Shown here: piece after piece, positions 4,733-7,038 of the stretch | How positions within the stretch are numbered: the stretch's first letter is position 1 | Layout: every line of letters starts with the position of its first letter | Source: Chitinophagales bacterium | GTDB lineage: Bacteria > Bacteroidota > Bacteroidia > Chitinophagales > Chitinophagaceae | Length of the DNA: 7,038 nucleotides | Assembly (NCBI GenBank): GCA_025355935.1 | Contig: JANXYS010000356.1 | Coordinates: forward strand, 1-7,038 | Direction: 5' to 3' | Position numbers and translations under genes: made by a program | Notes under the pieces: generated by a model | The model's database searches: none | The model's input: only the letters and a program-made list of their open reading frames with translations | What the model was told of the DNA's origin: nothing

Positions 4733-6403
4733 ATGCTAAAAATACCCACGTTGTTAAAAACCGTTGTTTGCCTTGCATCTTTTTTTGTGCTGACATCGAC
4801 AGTCCGTGCACAGGATGTTACGGTAAACGAAATAATTAATACCGAGAAAATATACGACTTGCATTTTACGGATGCCAAGAGAGATTCGATGCTGAATCAA
4901 CTAAATACTAATTTGCGATTTTATCAATACCTGCATGGGTTTAATCTTCCTAACAATGCACCCCTTCCAAACTGGTTCGATCCTGTTTTACCAGCGATGA
5001 CATTCAATTTGAAACAACAACTTATCAATTGGAATATTCCTGGAGATGTTGTGATGCCGGCAGATACAAACCAACTAGCTTTCTATACTATTGCTCAATT
5101 GTCTTCATTACTCAGGCATCGAGCGATTACCTCTGTACAGCTAAGTAGGTTTTTTATAAACCGGTTGAAAAAATATGGCGACACGTTGCGTTGTGTTATC
5201 AGTCTTACCGAAAAAATAGCGATGGAACAAGCAAAACGGGCTGACGCCGCCTTTGCCAAAGGCCTTTATAAAAGTCCGCTGCAGGGCATTCCCTACGGCC
5301 TCAAGGATCTATTCGCAGTTAAAGGCACCCGAACCACTTATGGTTCCCCGCCTTTCAGGGATCAGGAGATAGATGAAGATGCATTTGTGTATCGCCAACT
5401 GGAAAACGCAGGTGCTGTACTGATTGCAAAATTATCTATGGGAGAGCTTGCTATGGATGATATATGGTTTGGCGGGCAAACTAAAAACCCATGGAATTTG
5501 CTAGAAGGTTCGAATGGGTCATCGGCCGGATCTGCATCAGCAACCGTTGCGGGGCTGTTACCCTTTGCCATTGGTACAGAAACCTACGGGTCTATCGTAG
5601 CGCCTTCTGCGGTGTGTGGTGCAACGGGGTTGCGGCCTACATTTGGAAGTGTTGCCCGAACCGGGGGTATGAACCTCGCATGGACCTCCGACCGGATTGG
5701 CCCTATTTGCCGCGACGCTGAAGATGCTGCAATGGTATTTGCGTATATACATGGTAGTGATGTATATGACCGTGCATCACGCACAATGCCTTTTAACTAT
5801 ACGGGCAGTGTTGATCTTAAAAGTATTAAAGTGGCGTATGCAAAGAATTATATCGATAGCTTGCCGGGTAACAGCGCAGAGAAAAATGTTATTAAAACTT
5901 TGCGGGCTGCAGGTGTGCAGGTAGCGGGTATAGATTTTCCATCCAACCTACATACAAACGATCTGCTAACAACAATTTGGGCCGTAGAATCAGCTGCTGC
6001 TTTCGACCCCCTCACAAGATCAGGGAAGGATAGCCAGATGGTGCAGCAATGGCAGAGCCGCTACCCAAATATGTTTAGAAGTGCGCGGTTTATTCCGGGT
6101 GTTGAATATCTCACCGTATGTCGGTTGCGCTATATGGTAATGCAGCAGGCATTTCCATTGTTGAGCAAGTATGACATTATCATTGTGCCCAGTATGGCGG
6201 ATGAGCCCATGGCCCTGACCTGTCTTACAGGTAATCCATGTATCACGTTACCAGCTGGCTTAGCGGTAGCAGGAAGTGCGCCACCCAGCATAACGTTTAT
6301 AGGAGGCAAATTATACAGTGAGGCAATTATAACGGCTTTTGCCAAAAAGTTTCAGCAGTTAACCCAATATGAAAGGCAGCATCCGCCTCTCTTTGTCAGG
6401 TGA
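4733..6403 (+). CDS. Secreted amidase of the amidase-signature family (556 aa)
   Basis: Hydrolyses an amide bond by the Ser-cisSer-Lys mechanism. Start: ATG 4733 is preferred over the upstream in-frame TTG 4688 because it puts a classic signal peptide at the very N-terminus (K3, K9, hydrophobic core VVCLASFFVL, cleavage after VRA, residue 26), so the enzyme is exported, probably to the periplasm. After an N-terminal extension of about 100 residues the amidase domain begins near residue 110. Lys191 lies in YGLKDLF, the cis-Ser is Ser263 in NGSSAGSAS, and the nucleophile is Ser287 in TETYGSIVAP; the Ser-Ser spacing of 24 matches fatty acid amide hydrolase. CGATGLRPTFG and a C-terminal LPAG / FIGGKLYSEA stretch complete the domain. 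Unusual residues: Tyr and Val replace the common Gly and Arg of the GGSIR motif. GatA, the tRNA amidotransferase subunit, is unlikely because of the signal peptide and the absence of a gatB or gatC neighbour. The substrate is unknown. Confidence 0.9.
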   Translation: MLKIPTLLKTVVCLASFFVLTSTVRAQDVTVNEIINTEKIYDLHFTDAKRDSMLNQLNTNLRFYQYLHGFNLPNNAPLPNWFDPVLPAMTFNLKQQLINWNIPGDVVMPADTNQLAFYTIAQLSSLLRHRAITSVQLSRFFINRLKKYGDTLRCVISLTEKIAMEQAKRADAAFAKGLYKSPLQGIPYGLKDLFAVKGTRTTYGSPPFRDQEIDEDAFVYRQLENAGAVLIAKLSMGELAMDDIWFGGQTKNPWNLLEGSNGSSAGSASATVAGLLPFAIGTETYGSIVAPSAVCGATGLRPTFGSVARTGGMNLAWTSDRIGPICRDAEDAAMVFAYIHGSDVYDRASRTMPFNYTGSVDLKSIKVAYAKNYIDSLPGNSAEKNVIKTLRAAGVQVAGIDFPSNLHTNDLLTTIWAVESAAAFDPLTRSGKDSQMVQQWQSRYPNMFRSARFIPGVEYLTVCRLRYMVMQQAFPLLSKYDIIIVPSMADEPMALTCLTGNPCITLPAGLAVAGSAPPSITFIGGKLYSEAIITAFAKKFQQLTQYERQHPPLFVR

Positions 6404-6419
6404 ACCTGATCTGAACGCG

Positions 6420-6433
6420 TAGTGCGCACACTA
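6420..6433 (+). terminator. Small hairpin just after the amidase gene
   Basis: TAGTG, loop CGCA, CACTA form a 5-bp stem 16 nt after the stop codon, a likely place for a transcript end. There is no T-tract, so this is only a candidate. Confidence 0.2.
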
Positions 6434-6492
6434 TACTTGAGGCGACTTTAAATTACATAAGTTAACTAACAGGTTACAAATACAAAGAAGGT

Positions 6493-6537
6493 TTACATGT
6501 TATATGCTCTCAGCATGAAGTACAATGTCGCATGTAA
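6493..6537. repeat. Inverted repeat with inner hairpin between convergent genes
   Basis: TTACATG (6493-6499) and CATGTAA (6531-6537) are perfect inverted 7-mers. Between them ATGC-TCTCA-GCAT (6504-6516) makes a second small hairpin. The spot lies between the ends of the convergent amidase and small membrane-protein genes, so it could stabilise or end either transcript, or be chance structure in AT-rich DNA. Confidence 0.35.
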
Positions 6538-6673
6538 GAATTGAGTTTAAAGTTAATAGGCTTTCTTTTTCGATCAAACGTTTGCCAGTATTATTTGGGC
6601 TCAAGGTAAAGTGCCTTTAAGATAAAACAGAATAAAATATCGCTATGTCTTATTTGAATGGGTTTTTTGCATT

Positions 6674-7018
6674 TTAAAATAAATATGCTGCAAACCACCC
6701 GGCAAACCCCTGCCACCAGACAGAATGGCTGTTTAGCCCGACTATAAAGGTGATGACTATGATGGATAAAAAAACAGCCCTTGGAAATGCAAACTTTTTT
6801 TGTCTGATGTCGCTTATCATCCAGCTTAACGTGCACAGCCCCATAACGCCAATCATGACGGGAATTACAAGAAAGGGTAGTCCACAAACCGCGATCAAAA
6901 AACGCCCAAGCGCGGGACCAAGAATCATTAAACCGATAGAGGCAAAGAACCGGAGCCGGTTAGTAATCCCATTATTTCTCTCCGTTTTGTCCTGATTAAT
7001 TTCTGAAACGATGATCAC
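6674..7018 (-). CDS. Small membrane protein of unknown function (114 aa)
   Basis: Reads leftwards, converging on the amidase gene. About 20 polar N-terminal residues are followed by membrane segments at about 22-43, 46-67 and 79-96, then a tryptophan-rich, hydrophobic end (SVWWQGFAGWFAAYLF) that may be a short fourth segment or lie at the membrane surface. The alternation of hydrophobic stretches with RLR and RQKK, in positive-inside style, supports a real coding frame. The start is GTG 7018: an in-frame TAA lies two codons upstream and the next ATG (residue 31) would begin inside the first membrane segment. The GTG overlaps a possible stop codon (GTGA), suggesting coupling to an upstream minus-strand gene outside the window. 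I do not recognise the family and infer no function. Confidence 0.65.
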   Translation of the reverse strand: MIIVSEINQDKTERNNGITNRLRFFASIGLMILGPALGRFLIAVCGLPFLVIPVMIGVMGLCTLSWMISDIRQKKFAFPRAVFLSIIVITFIVGLNSHSVWWQGFAGWFAAYLF

Positions 7019-7038
7019 ATTTTTTTACTTTGGTTATA
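7015..7038 (-). CDS. Possible 3' end of an upstream minus-strand gene, cut by the window edge
   Basis: From the right edge, one minus-strand frame reads YNQSKKM then TGA at 7017-7015. It would overlap the GTG start of the membrane protein by 4 nt (GTGA), the typical arrangement of coupled genes. Only seven codons are visible, so this rests on the overlap pattern alone. Confidence 0.25.
   Translation of the reverse strand, partial: YNQSKKM

Noticed and set aside
5362..5924. Open stretches on both strands within the amidase gene
   Set aside because: They lie entirely inside the catalytic region of the amidase, whose motifs are intact, and their translations resemble no protein family.
6591..6995. 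Alternative frames (minus 6591-6887 and plus 6750-6995) over the small membrane-protein gene
   Set aside because: The minus frame 6674-7018 alone shows regular membrane segments with positively charged loops; the others are cysteine- and histidine-rich or patternless.
1..7038. CRISPR arrays, insertion sequences, tRNA or rRNA genes, toxin-antitoxin or phage-defence genes
   Set aside because: I found no spaced repeat series, transposase motif, tRNA cloverleaf, rRNA sequence or recognisable defence protein on either strand.

Overview
The window looks like chromosomal DNA of a Bacteroidota bacterium, most likely from the Sphingobacteriaceae (Pedobacter/Mucilaginibacter-like). Three things suggest this: a MurF-alanine racemase fusion of the kind known from that phylum; an ECF sigma factor paired with a four-helix membrane protein, in the usual Bacteroidota arrangement; and moderately AT-rich DNA with no clear Shine-Dalgarno sequences before the starts. 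The genus is inference from remembered family features, not from a search.

Layout. Nt 1-1598 hold the 3' part of a murF-alr fusion gene (cell-wall D-alanine supply and D-Ala-D-Ala ligation), which runs off the left edge. A 338-bp non-coding stretch follows, whose first 141 bp are GC-richer and rich in inverted repeats. Nt 1937-2206 encode a small conserved-looking membrane protein. Nt 2439-3540 are a two-gene unit of an ECF sigma factor and a four-helix membrane protein joined by an ATGA overlap. A 434-bp spacer precedes a class I SAM-dependent methyltransferase (3975-4553). Nt 4733-6403 encode a secreted amidase-signature hydrolase. A 270-bp convergent spacer with a 7-bp inverted repeat separates it from a minus-strand small membrane protein (6674-7018). 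That gene's GTG start overlaps a possible stop codon of a further minus-strand gene beyond the right edge.

The main oddity is in the sigma-factor gene. An exact 23-bp tandem duplication (2493-2538) near its 5' end throws the N-terminal codons out of frame with the rest. Both sides still read as intact family sequence and the two copies are identical, so the event looks recent. It could be a knockout, a reversible slipped-strand on/off switch, or an assembly error. The downstream membrane partner (a putative anti-sigma factor) is intact.

Apart from that pair the genes do not form an obvious pathway. I see no mobile element, CRISPR array, tRNA, rRNA or phage gene, and no clear evidence of a new multi-gene system.
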